Shown: positions 9,902 to 22,486, counted from the first letter of the stretch. The stretch: DNA of 64,000 nucleotides from Darksidea phi (GCA_030770425.1 JASJFT010000084.1:62001-126000), one strand, 5' to 3'. Made by a program: numbers and translations. The notes: generated by a model from the sequence alone, not told the origin.

Positions 9902-12900
9902 TGTCTCTTCACCTTAGCACAGTAGCACTTCCCTCTCAACCACATCGAGCGAACATGCTAACCGGTAGGAGGATTACCAACTGTCACCGGGAGTGCTCTT
10001 ATGCGCACTTTCGACCATATGCAGGAAGCCTTTTCGTGCTATGTTGGAGGTGAAGTCGTCATAAAGTTCTCGATCATCTCAATCGATTTACTCATATTCA
10101 ATTGTATACACCTGCAGTGTTGGTGGGGCTGCCATGGTCGCCAGACGGAATGCAGCGGGGAGGCCAGATAGGAAGACGCCTTGGTAGTTAAATACGATAA
10201 CATGGCTGTTTGATAAATGCATAAATGTGTGTCCGGAAATTTGTTTGCTGGCGTGGTTATGCATGAAGTGGAACAGCAATGTTTGCGTAGACTCAGTGAG
10301 GACGGCAGGACATCCAAATGCTTTCACGAGTATCGCAGATGTTAAGCGCACGGTACATGAGATAGGGGAAACAAGCGAGTGGTTATGAAATCTCTCATCC
10401 ATTTATCTAAACGCTCTCCTGGGTATCATGACCACGACTCCGCTCATCTAGATGCACCTCATACCTTCCTGCTGGTACTGACGCTTGGAATACAGCGCGG
10501 GGTCTAAACTTACCGCTGATGCGCTACCGCCTCCTCCATGAAACTCTCTTGTGCTTCTTGCGTATGCCTCCAAACCCTTCGTTGATGCCCTGGCTGGGTT
10601 TCCCTTGTGGCTGCTTGGGGTGATGCGGTCACAGCGGGGACAACAGCGCGTTTTCGGGAGCCTCTCTTGCAAGAATGCCGTTCATGCCTTGTAACTTTAT
10701 TACTGACCATATCTGCTTCTGTGCGCCCTCTTCGTGCAAGAGTGTCTCTTAATGAGTATCTTCCCGGCTTCTCAATCAGTGTCTCTTTACGACCACTGTG
10801 TCTGCTCCGAGCAACACCTCCAGGCTTTTCAGCATGCGACTCAGCGCTCGCCTTCGTAACGTGTCTAGGGCACTCCTGAGGTTTGCGGCGCTTCAGATGG
10901 CTGTGAGAGGTTTCTTCGTGGGCGGGCCGTATGGGGTATGGGCGGTGGGGTTGGAGGGGGGATCTTGTAGGGGCGCTGAAAGTGTTGACGGCCAGCGAAA
11001 TAAGACTCAAGCTCGTTTCGTGGTATCGGGTTTTCTAGAGTCCTTTGTACAGCTGCGAGACGAACGCATCGTCCATTTCAACAACGATTCGAGTGTCGTA
11101 AGTTTCAATGTTAATTAAGTGAGGAGCGACAACCTTGGCACGGAGCTAGCCCAAAACAGGCCAAGAACCGTTAGCAACTGCACGCTTTGCAGACAATTGA
11201 TAAATTTCGAATGTACGGTAAATTTCATGCCATTTTTCTGTGGGAATATTCTATATAGCGGCCCTGAGGATACAATGACTGTCGGGTAAGCCTTTAATGT
11301 CTTGAGATTTTGTGGAGATCGGCGTTTCTGATGGCCATCAGTGGGTTGGCAGAGAAGACGCGGAGCACGAGACAATCGTTGCCTGAAAGGAAACAAATAT
11401 CTGTGGATAGACCTGTTCATCCAACTAATAACATATAACACGTCTGGTTTCATGGTTTACGCGTTTGAGGTAGAACTATGTATGGTCGCGATCGAGGTTA
11501 TTCGGTCTTGGGTATCGCTCAACCGCAACACAACGCCTCACAACTATCAATGAAGTAGTTTCAGGTTGGGTTTCGGTTTTGGTAGCAAATAATTTGCTTC
11601 GTCCTACTTTTATACTCCTTTTCGATCTGTTATTGCATAGTGTATCCGCAAGGAATTCACAAGGTGTCGCTGGTTTCTCTGCAAGGGAGTAGTTTTTATA
11701 TGAAACGTAAGCGGCATTTGATGAAGAGTGAGCTCACTCAACTATAAGGGTATTGTTCATATCATATTTCAGTCATATCCGAACGGGAGCTGCTATCCGA
11801 CAACGAACGCCTAAATCGACATCGTAATGAGCACGCGCAAGCATGCATCTACTATGTACACAACCGCTCCGGTAGAACCTTAAGATAGTGTGCCGGCGAC
11901 ACGCGTCCGTCGGCGCCATCATGCTTTCTAAGACCGAATCGGTCTTAAACACACCTCGATTCTCTGCAGACGTTCCTTCTCGCACCGTCGAAATAATTTC
12001 CTCCACCAGAAGACCCGCGTTTCCTGCCATATCTTTCCAAAAGGGTTCTCGTGACCTCCTCGTTGATCGATTTCATTCGATCATTGCAAAAATCAACTGA
12101 ATTTTTCTCTCCGCCCTGATGAAGGACAGGATCTTGTCGAAGCCTCCCAAGCTCGCGGCGGCCTGGCGAATCGCAATGTGTATCTACAAATATTAGACCA
12201 TGTCGCAATAATGGCGTCTGGAGCTTATGCTATCTAGCACTCTGAGTTCCTCAATGTACCGGTCTAATTCCCTCGGTACCTCTTCATCGATAAGAGTTAT
12301 TACGCTTGCAGCACCCTCAAGGCCCCTCATTATGGAATCGTGCGTGCAAGAGCGTACTACAAGGAAAGATTACTCATTTTGAAGCCTTTTTTCAACCTGC
12401 TTCTCGGGATGGAGGTAAAGGATTAATCGATTTAATAGAAGAAAGGCTGAAATCCATCTCCATCCGTATTCATTCGCCCGTGCCCCGCCGGTGAAGAGCA
12501 TCCCGGTCTCGCAGCATTAGTGGATGAGAGCAACGCCGAAGATAGCCCCGTGGGGCTATTTTCGCAGATCGATTTTTTATCAACGAGTAAGCATTCTCCA
12601 GTTGAACACGTCAAAACTAGCCTTCATCGAACGAATAGCTCCTTGTAATAAGGCCCTCAAAACCTTGTCTGAGCTTTCCGCCTACAACAACCAATAAGCA
12701 AACTTATGTTATAATAAAAGTGCACGCCGATTCTAATGAAGTAAAGAACAGTCATTCTTCTCGGGGCAAAGCAGCAAACATTCACTAATATTACCATCCA
12801 ATCCTGCCTCACCCCTTCGCTTTTATCGACTGGCGTTCAGGTGTACCATGCCGGCATGACATTAGACCACAGAGTTGTGGTAAGAGCAACATTGAGTGAG

Positions 12901-13061
12901 TACTATACATGAAAAGCGTACTCAAGGTTAACCCCAACAGAGTCAGAACACCACCGTGCATATGAGTGTTCATAATACTTTCAGGTCGGATATCAGTTCT
13001 CGAGTCTACGCGTATAGAAAAATGTCGTGCCATCTAAACAGATACAGTATGTAGCTAATAT
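9902..13061. other. 3.1-kb gene-poor stretch
   Basis: No supported gene. The longest open frame (10510-11010, minus) is Arg/His-rich, has no upstream ATG in frame and matches no family I recognise. Other frames are under 115 codons without domain signals. This may be decayed sequence or long intergenic DNA. Confidence 0.5.
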
Positions 13062-14217
13062 TCAAACAAGCGGAATTCCCAACGCCTCCCTTCGCCCTGT
13101 ACTTTTCGGATCCAGAAACGGCACCTCGCCAATACTGCTCGCCCTAACACCCACTCGATTTCCCTCCACAAGATGCGTATCCGGCGTAGCAGCATGCCAA
13201 ACACAACTATTGTTCCAAATTGCGGCGGCATTCTTCGTCCATTTCATCCTAGCGATACAATCATGGCTTCGCGTAATCAATCTCAGAATATACTCTCTAA
13301 TCATCTGATCCTCGTAGCTGTAAACGCCATCGATGCGCGTCACATGTAGGCCTGCACCCGCAAAAATCGATTTCCATCCCGTAAGCCTATTCGTCCTCAC
13401 CACGGGATGATGGGGCGCAAATGCATCCCCAATATTCAACGGACTTCCCCTGGGGCTCATGACCTCGTAGCCTCCCGCTTGGGCTGCAGATTTGAACACG
13501 GGCTGCGCGCAAGTCGCGGTCAGCGTTTCAAGGTACGACCGGAAAGAGGGTGATATGCGGTCGTAAATCTCGTAGCCAGAGCACCAGAGCGTGTCGCCAC
13601 CGTGCGGAGGTGTCTCTTCCATTTTGAGGAAGGAGAAGTCGGAAGGGGCGGTCTCGAAGGTGCTGTCGCTGTGCCATTCGCGGGCGAGGTCGCGTGGCTC
13701 GGTGTTTACGCGGTTGCCCATTGTTTTGTAGATTTTTTTCTGCGCTTCGGAGTTTATCACGTAACTGGTGGTATTAGCAATGTAGAGGGTTTGAGAAATA
13801 GTGCGACGCTCACATATTCTCATCGGTTGTTCCATCTGGTAGACTCAAGTTCCCCGGATCGCGATAAATCGGATGGACATGCAAGCCATGTTCTTCAGGT
13901 CTCCCGCTTAACTTTGCAACCAGGTCGCAGAACCTCTTCTGGTCCGCAATACTCAAATCGTCTTGATCGCGGAAAAAGACAACACCTCGCTCCGAGATGA
14001 TGATGGCGAAGTCACGTATCTGCTCCTCCGAATTTGGCGCCTTGAGTATATCGACAACTTTCGCGGTAGGATATTCGCGGCCTATGATGGGTGTGATCTC
14101 AAAGTAGGGTAGGTGGTCGAGCGAGCCGGAGTACTTCAACGGAGCCGGACAAGATGGACAGGACGTTGGGATTTCGTGCTTCGAAACTCCAATTGAAGCG
14201 CCGTTGGTTATAGCCAT
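13062..14217 (-). CDS. TauD/TfdA-family 2-oxoglutarate-dependent dioxygenase
   Basis: Fe(II)/2-oxoglutarate dioxygenase of the taurine/sulfonate/2,4-D type, cytosolic, hydroxylating small substrates (sulfonates, sulfates or related acids). Exons 14217-13814 and 13764-13062 join in phase across a 49-nt intron (GTGAGC donor, CAG acceptor), giving 368 aa, the usual fungal length. The iron ligands are all present: H166 and D168 in EWHSDS, and H325 in WNNSCVWHAAT. R342 in RVGVRASS is placed to hold 2-oxoglutarate. The N-terminal FAIIISERGVVFFRDQD strand is characteristic. The ATG at 14217 is the first Met in frame; the frame continues open upstream without one. The gene is intact and solitary, so the substrate is unknown. 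Compare the second TauD-like gene at 36144-37683, where the distal His is gone. Confidence 0.88.
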
Positions 14218-15853
14218 GTTGACGGGATGCAAATGGAATACTGGATTCAAGCTCTTGCAAGGAATAGTCCACGAAGGGGTTGTTGTGAGTGTACGTTGGT
14301 AGATGAAGGGACAAGCAGTACCGGATTAAATGCGGGGGATCGACCAACCAGGATGTACAACCTTGCCGAGGTGTATGGCGGTGCAGCGTACCCGGTTATG
14401 ATGTGGGTAACTTGACTGTGAGTTGAGTACTTGCCCCACCTTTCAAGTGCCCCGCATTCTCCCCGCAACTGCTGGCACATCTTTGAAGAAATGTGGTGAC
14501 GTGGGTTTTGCTTGTTGGTCTCTGGAGAGTGGATTTGCGCTACTGTTGTGTTGAATGCGTGAGCGCAGCCGTCAGATGAGGAGCGGGTTGGTCCGTTCTG
14601 GCTAAGGTACGATTTTGCCTAGTCTAGAAAAAATGAATATGTAGGGAGCTTGTGCCGCATGGCTTCGGAGCCTAGAATCGTAGCCAGTGAATTTGAAGCG
14701 TGGCGTCGCGATATTGTTGTGGCAGGTAAAGCTTCTTCACCTTCCATCGGCGCGAAAGATTGAATGAGGGTTCATCGCGGCCCATAGCTCCGCCCTCTTG
14801 CCTTTTACTACTTCGGCATTTCTGCTTTGAGTGGAGGAAATCGGCTCGATGCATATTTGGCGACGCAGTAAACTTCGCTTTACTCAGATCCACGTACCCC
14901 TTTCCATCGATTATATCCCTAGCGTTGAAATACAATGTTGCTGGTAAATCCGTAAGAAGCGTTGGTAGTGATTAACGCAAACAGCTTCCATCATTCCGAA
15001 AAGTACTGCGACTTCAACCCCAAGGGCCAAGGTGATGTGATATCTGTACACAGGCAATCGTTTGTCCACGTTCAGATTTATTCGACGCTGTCACTCGCTT
15101 CGACAAGGTCAGTGTGCATTAACCCCGGTGGAATACTCATGCTAATCTCTTACTCGAACTGGTCGAGGATGAACTGGATACAGAAATTGGTGCTGCAGTA
15201 CTTTTACGAGCTCGAATACAAGATTTGGGGAGTAAGTGATACCTGGCCGTTGTATGGGCGAATGCAGTTCGAGCCGAATTCGAAAATCGCCAAATTGGAT
15301 CTAATACGGGTATCCAAGTAGGGAAGAGAGGTGAGCGAGACTGAGAGAGCTCGCTATCGACAACTTCCTAGCGGATACAGTCGTTCACTTTCCCAACTCA
15401 AGGTTATGGGATGCGGTTGATGCCATTTACGAAACGATAACCGATAAGAAAAACTTGGAGAGGTAGCAGTGAAGCTCTTTCGTGATTTTATCGACGTCTA
15501 CGGGCTCCACCTACGTGTAGAGGATAAGTTGACGGTCATTCCAGATTCGGCCATGGATTTTGTCAAGGTCCATTTTGGGACCGAGGTCTGCGGGTGATGG
15601 CGGCGAAAGTGCTGCCTTGGATCGATCCTCCATAGCGTTAGGATTCCTAACAGACCCTTGTTCGAACAGAATCCTTCTATCCGCACGAACATATGTTGGC
15701 TCGCTGTCGTGGTGTAAGACCGGTGAAGAACCACTTGGGCGGCGTCAGGCTCCCAACCTTGACCGCTAGCTGACGTGTATTGATGGTGCCGGGCGTTCGG
15801 ATCTTACCGCAACAAAACCATGGGTCAAACATCATGCCGCAAGTGGCACCCCA
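14218..15853. other. Intergenic with possible gene remnants
   Basis: Two weak coding traces. On the minus strand at about 14672-14938 a frame reads ATLYFNARDIIDGKGYVDL... and ends IHWLRF; it has protein-like composition but no start and no family I can name. On the plus strand at about 15345-15560 broken frames read AIDNFLADTVVHFPNSRLWDAV and LFRDFIDVYGLHLR, which resemble the C-terminal part of fungal BTB/POZ proteins and are interrupted by stops. Neither is an intact gene. Confidence 0.35.
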
Positions 15854-17008
15854 CTAGTCGAGATTGTTCCTATCGCTTGCGTCGGTTTTCCCTCTCCTTC
15901 TGCGTTGCAAGCTTCTGCGATACTCAATGGCTTCCTGAATTTCCTCCAACCGACCTATATTTTGCTTTGATACGTTCCCTTTGTCAACACCATGTTCAAG
16001 AAGGAAGGCAACGAACGATTCTCTGTTATTGACAAGCGCGTGATCGAGGACAGAGCTAGGTTGCGAGTCCCTAGCATTAATGTTGGCAGAAAATTCGAGA
16101 AGAATTCGCGCTAATCGAATGTCGCCAAGTTGGGCGGCACGGCAAAGAGGTGTGCGACCATATTCATCTTTGGTGTTGGCGAGTGCAGCGCTCCGTGGAT
16201 GCCGCTCCAATAACCGTCGTATACGTATCTCATCGTTCCCGTATTTGCTGATCTCACGGTGAAGATCAACTGGATCCTCGTCTGCCTCTATGGACAAAAT
16301 GCTTTTCAAGCTTGGAGATGTGATCTCACTTTGTTCACTCGATGAGTGCAAGGCGCTAGAGAAGGCGGAGCCGCCTGAATGTCGGGAGTGCGTCGTGACT
16401 GGCGAGGGACTGTCAGGTATGATGTCGGCAAGGACTGGCTCGAGTATGGTCGATGCATTTGATAATGTCCGATATGATGCGGGAGCAGCTTCAATTCCAG
16501 TGACTTGGCGTATGTGATAGCTGGCCATTGCCGGTTGCAAAGTTGGCATGACTTCGGAAGTTCGACGGTCGATATTGGCCGTTCTCTCTTCTGCCCACAG
16601 TTTCATGCAGCTCTCGATGTGCGACTTGTGATGCGCGAGATCTTCCATAGCATCTAATACATCTCTCTTTGAACTTTCTGTTCGGATTTTCAGCTTGACC
16701 TTCTGGAAGAACGTCCCTGATTTCCTCGACGCTAGGCCTTCCAAGATACCTTGAACGCCTTTTAGTGTTACTTGCAATTTGCGAAGCGAAGCGCTGACAC
16801 CCTGCGGGATGGATTCGTTATATGCGGCCGCGTTATCGCATGTCGATTCAATCTGCTCAACCCAAACTTCAAGGTCGAGTAGCCTGCTGAGAATCTTCTG
16901 GATTCGTTCATCGACTTCTTTAGCTTCTCGAATGAAGAGTGCAGTTTCTCGTATGATGGCTAGTGTGAATGTTGTCAAGGTCACCACGCCAGAGACCGTC
17001 TCGGCCAT
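15854..17008 (-). CDS. STAND-type N-terminal domain plus ankyrin repeats, no NACHT
   Basis: A single exon of 384 aa from the ATG at 17008; the frame is open further upstream but has no earlier ATG. Residues 1-145 are a helical domain (MAETVSGVVTLTTFTLAIIRETALFIREAKE..) typical of the N-terminal domain of fungal NLR/STAND proteins. A Ser-rich linker of about 120 residues follows, then ankyrin repeats (DEYGRTPLCRAAQLGDIRLARILLEFSANINARD; SSVLDHALVNNRESFVAFLLEHGVD) and a basic C-terminus (RSLQRRRRGK). There is no P-loop NTPase domain, so this is a short adaptor- or decoy-like architecture instead of a full NLR. It probably takes part in protein-protein recognition; any role in heterokaryon incompatibility or immunity is inference. 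Confidence 0.72.
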   Translation of the reverse strand: MAETVSGVVTLTTFTLAIIRETALFIREAKEVDERIQKILSRLLDLEVWVEQIESTCDNAAAYNESIPQGVSASLRKLQVTLKGVQGILEGLASRKSGTFFQKVKLKIRTESSKRDVLDAMEDLAHHKSHIESCMKLWAEERTANIDRRTSEVMPTLQPAMASYHIRQVTGIEAAPASYRTLSNASTILEPVLADIIPDSPSPVTTHSRHSGGSAFSSALHSSSEQSEITSPSLKSILSIEADEDPVDLHREISKYGNDEIRIRRLLERHPRSAALANTKDEYGRTPLCRAAQLGDIRLARILLEFSANINARDSQPSSVLDHALVNNRESFVAFLLEHGVDKGNVSKQNIGRLEEIQEAIEYRRSLQRRRRGKTDASDRNNLD

Positions 17009-18172
17009 GGTGGGCCTTGAGAGGGGTAATGTAATCCACGTTGGATAATGAGCCAACTAACAAAAGACCGGCGCAGGGTTGGGCGAGCCTTCCGGAACTC
17101 AGGTTCTTTATCGACGTGGATATGTTGCTAGGTGACTGTTGTTTGCGCAGGAAGGCACGAAAGTGTCGTAAGGCTGAGTGGGAACGGTGCGATAGTGCTG
17201 TCGTGCTGCGGCCCTTGCATGAACCACCGATAATATAAAGAATATTAGAAACCGGGGTCGGATATAAAGAATATTAGAAACCGGGGTCGGGGTAGACGCG
17301 CTGCGCGCCTTACGTAGTCGTGATCAGGTCTAAGCCTCCGGTTCGGTGTCATGAACGCGGCAGCAACGTCTTACGGGGCGAAATGAAGCTGCTTTCCTCC
17401 CAAGCTACCCACATATGGAATGGAACGGAAACATTTCGTGGTAGTTGTCGTGTCAAGCCAGCATTGACGCACCGTGCAGGTGTAAGGTTATCAAGCGGGT
17501 GGAGAAGCGCGCCCACACCGATCGTGTTTTTTCCAGTTCGAACGGGAGGCTTGGTCAGTCACGTGGAGCTGAAGGCTTGCGTGGCCAATTACAGGGACTA
17601 AGCCATCTCCAGATGATGCCGATGAGTAATACGATGGGCTGCAGCCTTCTCGGTCGTCGCGTGCGACAGAGTAAGTGCTTTTGCCTTGGTCAGGTCGGGT
17701 TATCGAACGTGGGCGTTTTCAATTCGCTTCGCAAGAGGTATGCCAACTAAAGGCGGCCGATGGGGGGCAGTGTTGCTTCGCGGATACGACCAGGCACTTC
17801 GCCACGAACAACGCTACGTTGGTAATTAGCGGGGGAAAAGCCTAATCACTCGCAGAAAAAGTAGGCAACGAACTAGGCGAAGTAGAGGCGTCCAATCGAA
17901 GCCGTCAGCCCGTAGCCACAAAGTTGCTCAGCTCAGCACAACTTTCTCGGCAAAAGAGGGGCTGGGTTGCCCGATGGCGTTGATCCCGTGTTCCGTCCAT
18001 GTGCTAACTGCATCCGTGACCATTTCGCGAGGGAGCCTTGGGGCAGCCTTGTTCAGCCTGGTGGGAACGAGGAACAACGTTGGAATATAACTAGAGCTTC
18101 TGTACTTGCCCATGATATACCTGGGTACTTCGATCAATACCGTGTGAACAGCAGGCGAGGCTAATGACCAGG
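17009..18172. other. Intergenic, contains a short tandem duplication
   Basis: No supported gene. It carries the 29-bp tandem duplication listed separately. Small unsupported frames (17320-17750 plus) show no domain signal. Confidence 0.5.
17233..17290 (+). repeat. Perfect 29-bp tandem duplication
   Basis: Two identical, directly adjacent 29-bp units at 17233-17261 and 17262-17290. Each starts ATATAAAGAATATT and ends CCGGGGTCGG. Because they are identical, the duplication is recent. Confidence 0.9.
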
Positions 18173-20902
18173 ATGGCGGATTCGCTAAGCCCCGACACCG
18201 CGCAAAGCAACCTGGATAGGGTCAGTTGATGTTACCAACCATCACAGGCAAATGAAAACTTACAAAGTCTGTAGTCGCGCCAAAGGGTATTTACGTCTCC
18301 TGTATGCGCACTGGGATGATTGCACGATGGACGGTTACTAACTACAAGCTAGGCACCGAGAGGGACTTTGACGGATCGTCGACTACTGGTTAACCTCGGC
18401 GGATCTACTGGTGTCCAACAGACGTGCGTGAGGCGCAAATGTGAGAAAATTCGGGTACTGATGCCTGCACAGCATCGACAATCCGTTATTGACGTTTGAT
18501 GATACGGTTGCTCGCCCGGAAACGGGCAACACGGAGCTAGAAGATTACGTGCTGCAGTTCGCTCGTTTGAGTAACCTACAGGATCGTTTCGAACTGCTTC
18601 TTTTTGGTGCTCGCTTGGCTCGCGATAAGCACGAAGCTCTAAGCAGGTACCATGCTGAGCTCACCGTCCCAGAGGAGGCTTTGATCCGACATGAGGCCGA
18701 CAGCCACACGGGCTTCTGGAAGCAGGCGAAGTTCTTCAAAGCTACAATCATTACAGCTAGTCTCGCTGCTATGATACAAGGGTGGACGCAAAGGTGGGTG
18801 CTATCATGAAGACTGTAGAGATAAGTGGTTCATCTATTCCAGCGCGAACAACGGAACGATAGTCGGGATGCCGCAGGACCTCCATTTGTGCATAAAAAAG
18901 GGAGAATGCCCCGGGAAAACAGCTGACCTCTGGACATTCGGTAAGAATCCCTTGTTCGAGCTTCATCTCTTGTGCTGGAAGCCTCCAGCACGCAGAGAAG
19001 ATGCCAAGCTCATATATGAGAAGTTATGCGCTGATGTCGAGTTCTCCCTAAAGGTATGCTCAATGCAATACCTCTGATATCCGCAGCAGTTTTTGGGACG
19101 ACGCTTGCCGATCCCTTACAGGAGAATTATCTCGGAAGGCGTGGAAGCATTATGGTGTCTTGCTGCATCACTATAGCTTCAACCATTGGTGCTTCGGCTA
19201 CGCACACTGTAGCACAGCTTGCGGTGTGCAGGGCGATCAACGGTATTGGAATTGGAGCCAAGGCTTCCATCGGTAACATCTGATCTTCGCTCCAATTGAC
19301 ATGAAATGCTGAGTTGAGACAGTACCAATATATTCGGCCGAGTTATCTCCGGAGCATATCCGAGGTTCGTTCGAGGTGCAAAGTCTCAGGACCATTACTA
19401 GTGACTGATCAACAGCAGGTGCAATACTAGCAAATTGGCAGCTGGCAGATGCGGCTGGGATCTTCCTCGCGTTTATGGTCAACCTAATCATCGTTAGCTA
19501 TGTCGACAACACTTCTAGCAGTTGGAGGATCCTCACTAACACGGTGTTGATACCTACCGTACCGCTCCTTGTCTTGATATACCTCATGCCTGAATCGCCG
19601 CGCTATCTGATGAAGCATGGGAGGTACCGAAAGGCTCTGGATGCCTTCACTGTTGTACAAACAACGCCCCTACTGGCGAGTCGGGACTTGATGTACGCGC
19701 ACGCTCAGTTAGATTTCGAGAGCCGCTTGCTAAGTGGTGATGCAAACGATGAGCGTGGCGATCTGTTTCAAAGGATCGCCAACAGCCAGAGCAATCTGCA
19801 CTTAACACATGTTGGGCTTGAAGGGGAAATATCGCAAACATCAGTCTCGCCAGCGCAGTCCGTACGTGGCCGCGGTGCGGAGAACACCATGAACCAGGTC
19901 ACAAGGCCAAGGGACAGCCATCAGCGGTCGACATCTCGCAGCAAGACAACTAGAGGACGAGACATCGAGCTTTTGGGAATCGAACGACAGAATGGAAGAG
20001 AAAGCTCCAGGCTAGACATGGAGCTGGGAACAGGGCGGGTCGTGGTAAAGGAGAATCCGTACTTCTACCACATCGGTGTGACAGGTTACTTCAAGCGCCT
20101 TCGCGAGTTGTGGACCAATATGCGATGCCGTCGGGCATTTCTGAGTGCTTCCATCGCTATGATTAGCCAACAGATGTGCGGCATTAATACCATCGCATTC
20201 CTTGGAACGACAGTCTGGGACTCTTTAGACAGGAGTGATAACCCAAAGGTGACGGCCATCATCGGGCTGTTCTTCGGCGCTGCAAACTACCTCGGGGGAC
20301 TTCCAGCCTATTGGCTATCCGACAAGATTGGACGGTCCATCTTGTTAGCTTTGGGACTTCCAAACATGGCCTGGTCGATACTTGTCTTCGCGCTGCTTTT
20401 CCAGATTCCAGAGGGGTCGTCTGTGCGCGTCCCATTGGTAAGCATCATGGCTGTGGTCTTCACCTTGATCTACGCGCCAACTGCCGGCACGTCACCATTC
20501 TCCATCTCGGCGGAGGTGTTCCCTCTAGTCTCGAGAGAAGTCGGAATGGCCGTCTCTGTCGCTATCAACCTAATGGGAGCGGGCATCCTAGTATTGGTTT
20601 TCCCGGTGCTGATGCACCGGATTGGCACCACAGGAAGCTTGAGCATCTTCGCAGGGCTGAATATCGTCGCTTTCTTCCTGGTTTACCTCTTCGTACCTGA
20701 GACGCGTCGTCGCACGCTAGAAGAGCTGCAGTTCACATTCGATCTGCGGACTCGGTGGCATGTCGAGTACCGTGCCGTTTACATCCGGAAGCACTTCACC
20801 AAGAACTGGTGGAAATACTTGACAAGGCAAGAGGTTCGGCCACCTATTCCCTTCTATCGATGGGCGAGGATCACGCATGGCGAAGAGGCTGATGAGGGCT
20901 GA
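18173..20902 (+). CDS. MFS sugar-transporter-like permease, seven exons
   Basis: Plasma-membrane MFS transporter of the sugar porter group. Exons 18173-18220, 18353-18423, 18473-18793, 18843-18940, 19054-19272, 19323-19364 and 19419-20902 join in phase throughout and give 760 aa. The long N-terminus carries RGTLTDRRLLVNL and IDNPLLTFDD, then TM1 (FKATIITASLAAMIQGWTQS), YLGRRGS (the R-x-G-R-R loop), GIGIGAKASI, PIYSAELSPEHIRG, and the first-half end PESPRYLMKHGR. A hydrophilic Ser/Arg-rich insert of about 130 residues separates the halves. The second half has MISQQMCGINTIAFLGTTVW, DKIGRS and PETRRRTLEEL. The 42-nt exon 6 is split precisely at PIYSAELSPEHIRG, which supports the model. The large central loop is typical of regulatory or sensor-like fungal members. 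The gene is intact; the substrate is unknown. Confidence 0.85.
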
Positions 20903-22100
20903 GGGAGTTGATGGAGTTGATGGAAGACGCACTCGGGAGGTTGCGCGAGTTTTGGCGCTTAAGCGCGTTTCCTTGCGCGAAATCTTCGGCGCAGTCAGTC
21001 ATACTCATTGCTCGGAATGCGCCAAACAATACATCGATCATTTTATATTACTGTTTTACGACATTCCTCACGAACAGCAGTCTAACACGTTTTTGCTGCT
21101 GTATCAAGGTATCGCACATGTGCAAGTGAGTCCAGATGCTTATCACATAAACTGCTTACGGGACGCTAATTTCATTGCGATCGCCTTCCTCTTCACTCTT
21201 TTTATCAGGACATTGCTCTAACCATCTCCCTACGTTTATTCCTCTGCTCTTATTATGCCCCCCACCTGACTAACCTCTATCGAAGATGGGACTTTCAACG
21301 GATGCATTAAAATAACTTATGTGTGATCAACCATGAACAGCGGTGTTGGCAAATCCGTGCAAGATTAGCGCTAAACTTCATTCGAGATAGCCTTTCACCT
21401 ACCCTCTAAGGATATGACGCGAGGTGCCGCTCCACTCTGCAGCTCCCGAATCTTTGCCAGCCATCAGTCGAAGAGCCTCATCATCCCCAACTCTGAAAAT
21501 ACCACAGAGCTCCTCTATCGAGTCGCTTGACGTTCTGTTGCCGCTCGTTTCATGTACGACCGAGGCTCGGCGCTTGACGCCGCCGCGGGCGCTTGCTGCC
21601 GCAGCCTTATTTGTCCACACACCATCCATTGGCCCGCAGCGTATCCTTTAAAGACTCGTAGACGTTGGGCGACTCCGCAGAGAAACCAGTTCAGGTACTT
21701 TGGGGCATTCGCGTAAAATTAGATCGCAGACGCTACAACTTTTTCCAATCATATGGGAGAAGTGCGAACCTTTCGCGCCTGGCACCTCGTCATGCGGCTT
21801 TTTGAGTTTGGACGTGTGAATAGTAACAGGCCAAAGTGGGGAGAGGCTGAGGGAGGCCTACAGGTATATAGCGTCAAGCCGCGACGCCTGGCCAGATCTC
21901 CACGACCGAACAACAGTACATTCTTCGCGGACCGGAAAGCCAGCTACTTTCATTTCCTTCTCTTCCTTATCATTTTCGTCGCCGTATATATCGTCTTTTC
22001 TTTCGACCTTTTTCGCATTTACATCTGTGATACCCAAGTTATTTCCTAGCCGTCATCAATCGATACGCGTCAGACACCCATCGCAATTCAAACATTCACC
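20903..22100. other. Intergenic, promoter of the small secreted peptide
   Basis: No supported gene. A TATATAT element lies at about 21985-21991, roughly 110 bp before the ATG at 22101, with pyrimidine-rich DNA between them, as is usual for fungal promoters. Confidence 0.45.
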
Positions 22101-22277
22101 ATGCGTTCCTTCGTTCACGTCGCTCTTATCATCGCGCCACTCCTTTCTTCTCTTGCCGCCGCACGCCCCACACCACAGCCTTCCGCAGCCGAACTACATA
22201 TGCGCGAAATGGAAGACGATATTCCGGTCCCCGGGCGGACCTTACTCCACGATATCTCTGAGAACATCAAGCTCTGA
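22101..22277 (+). CDS. Small secreted peptide, 58 aa
   Basis: The ATG has a perfect fungal start context (CACC ATG). The peptide has a strong signal sequence: basic n-region (MRSF), hydrophobic core (VHVALIIAPLLSSLAAA) and an Ala-X-Ala cleavage site before RPTPQPSAAEL. The mature part is about 37 residues, acidic (MREMEDDIP) and free of Cys. It ends ENIKL at TGA. An alternative is a spliced gene using a weak GTCCCC donor near 22224 and a CTCTGAG acceptor near 22279, which would keep phase and add a C-terminus with two Cys and several Trp (..WTCGKPSRWNFAG..SDWCN). No family is recognised. It could be a secreted effector or pheromone-like peptide, or a truncated one. Confidence 0.55.
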   Translation: MRSFVHVALIIAPLLSSLAAARPTPQPSAAELHMREMEDDIPVPGRTLLHDISENIKL

Positions 22278-22486
22278 GGCGGAGGCTGGCAGACGAGGTT
22301 TCAATAATCACCGTTCAATTCATTTGGCCTCGGACGCTCTTCCCGGATTTGTCCATAATAAAACAACGCTGCGCTGGACGTGCGGGAAACCCTCTAGGTG
22401 GAACTTTGCCGGCTCGCGGTTAGCCGCAGGAAAGAGTGATTGGTGCAATTAAAGAGAGCTTGGGTATGATGAGCTTGGGGAAAGAA

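Noticed and set aside
10510..11010. 166-codon minus-strand open frame
   Set aside because: No ATG at its start, strongly Arg/His/Ser-biased composition, no domain, and an overlapping open frame on the other strand. Likely a chance frame.
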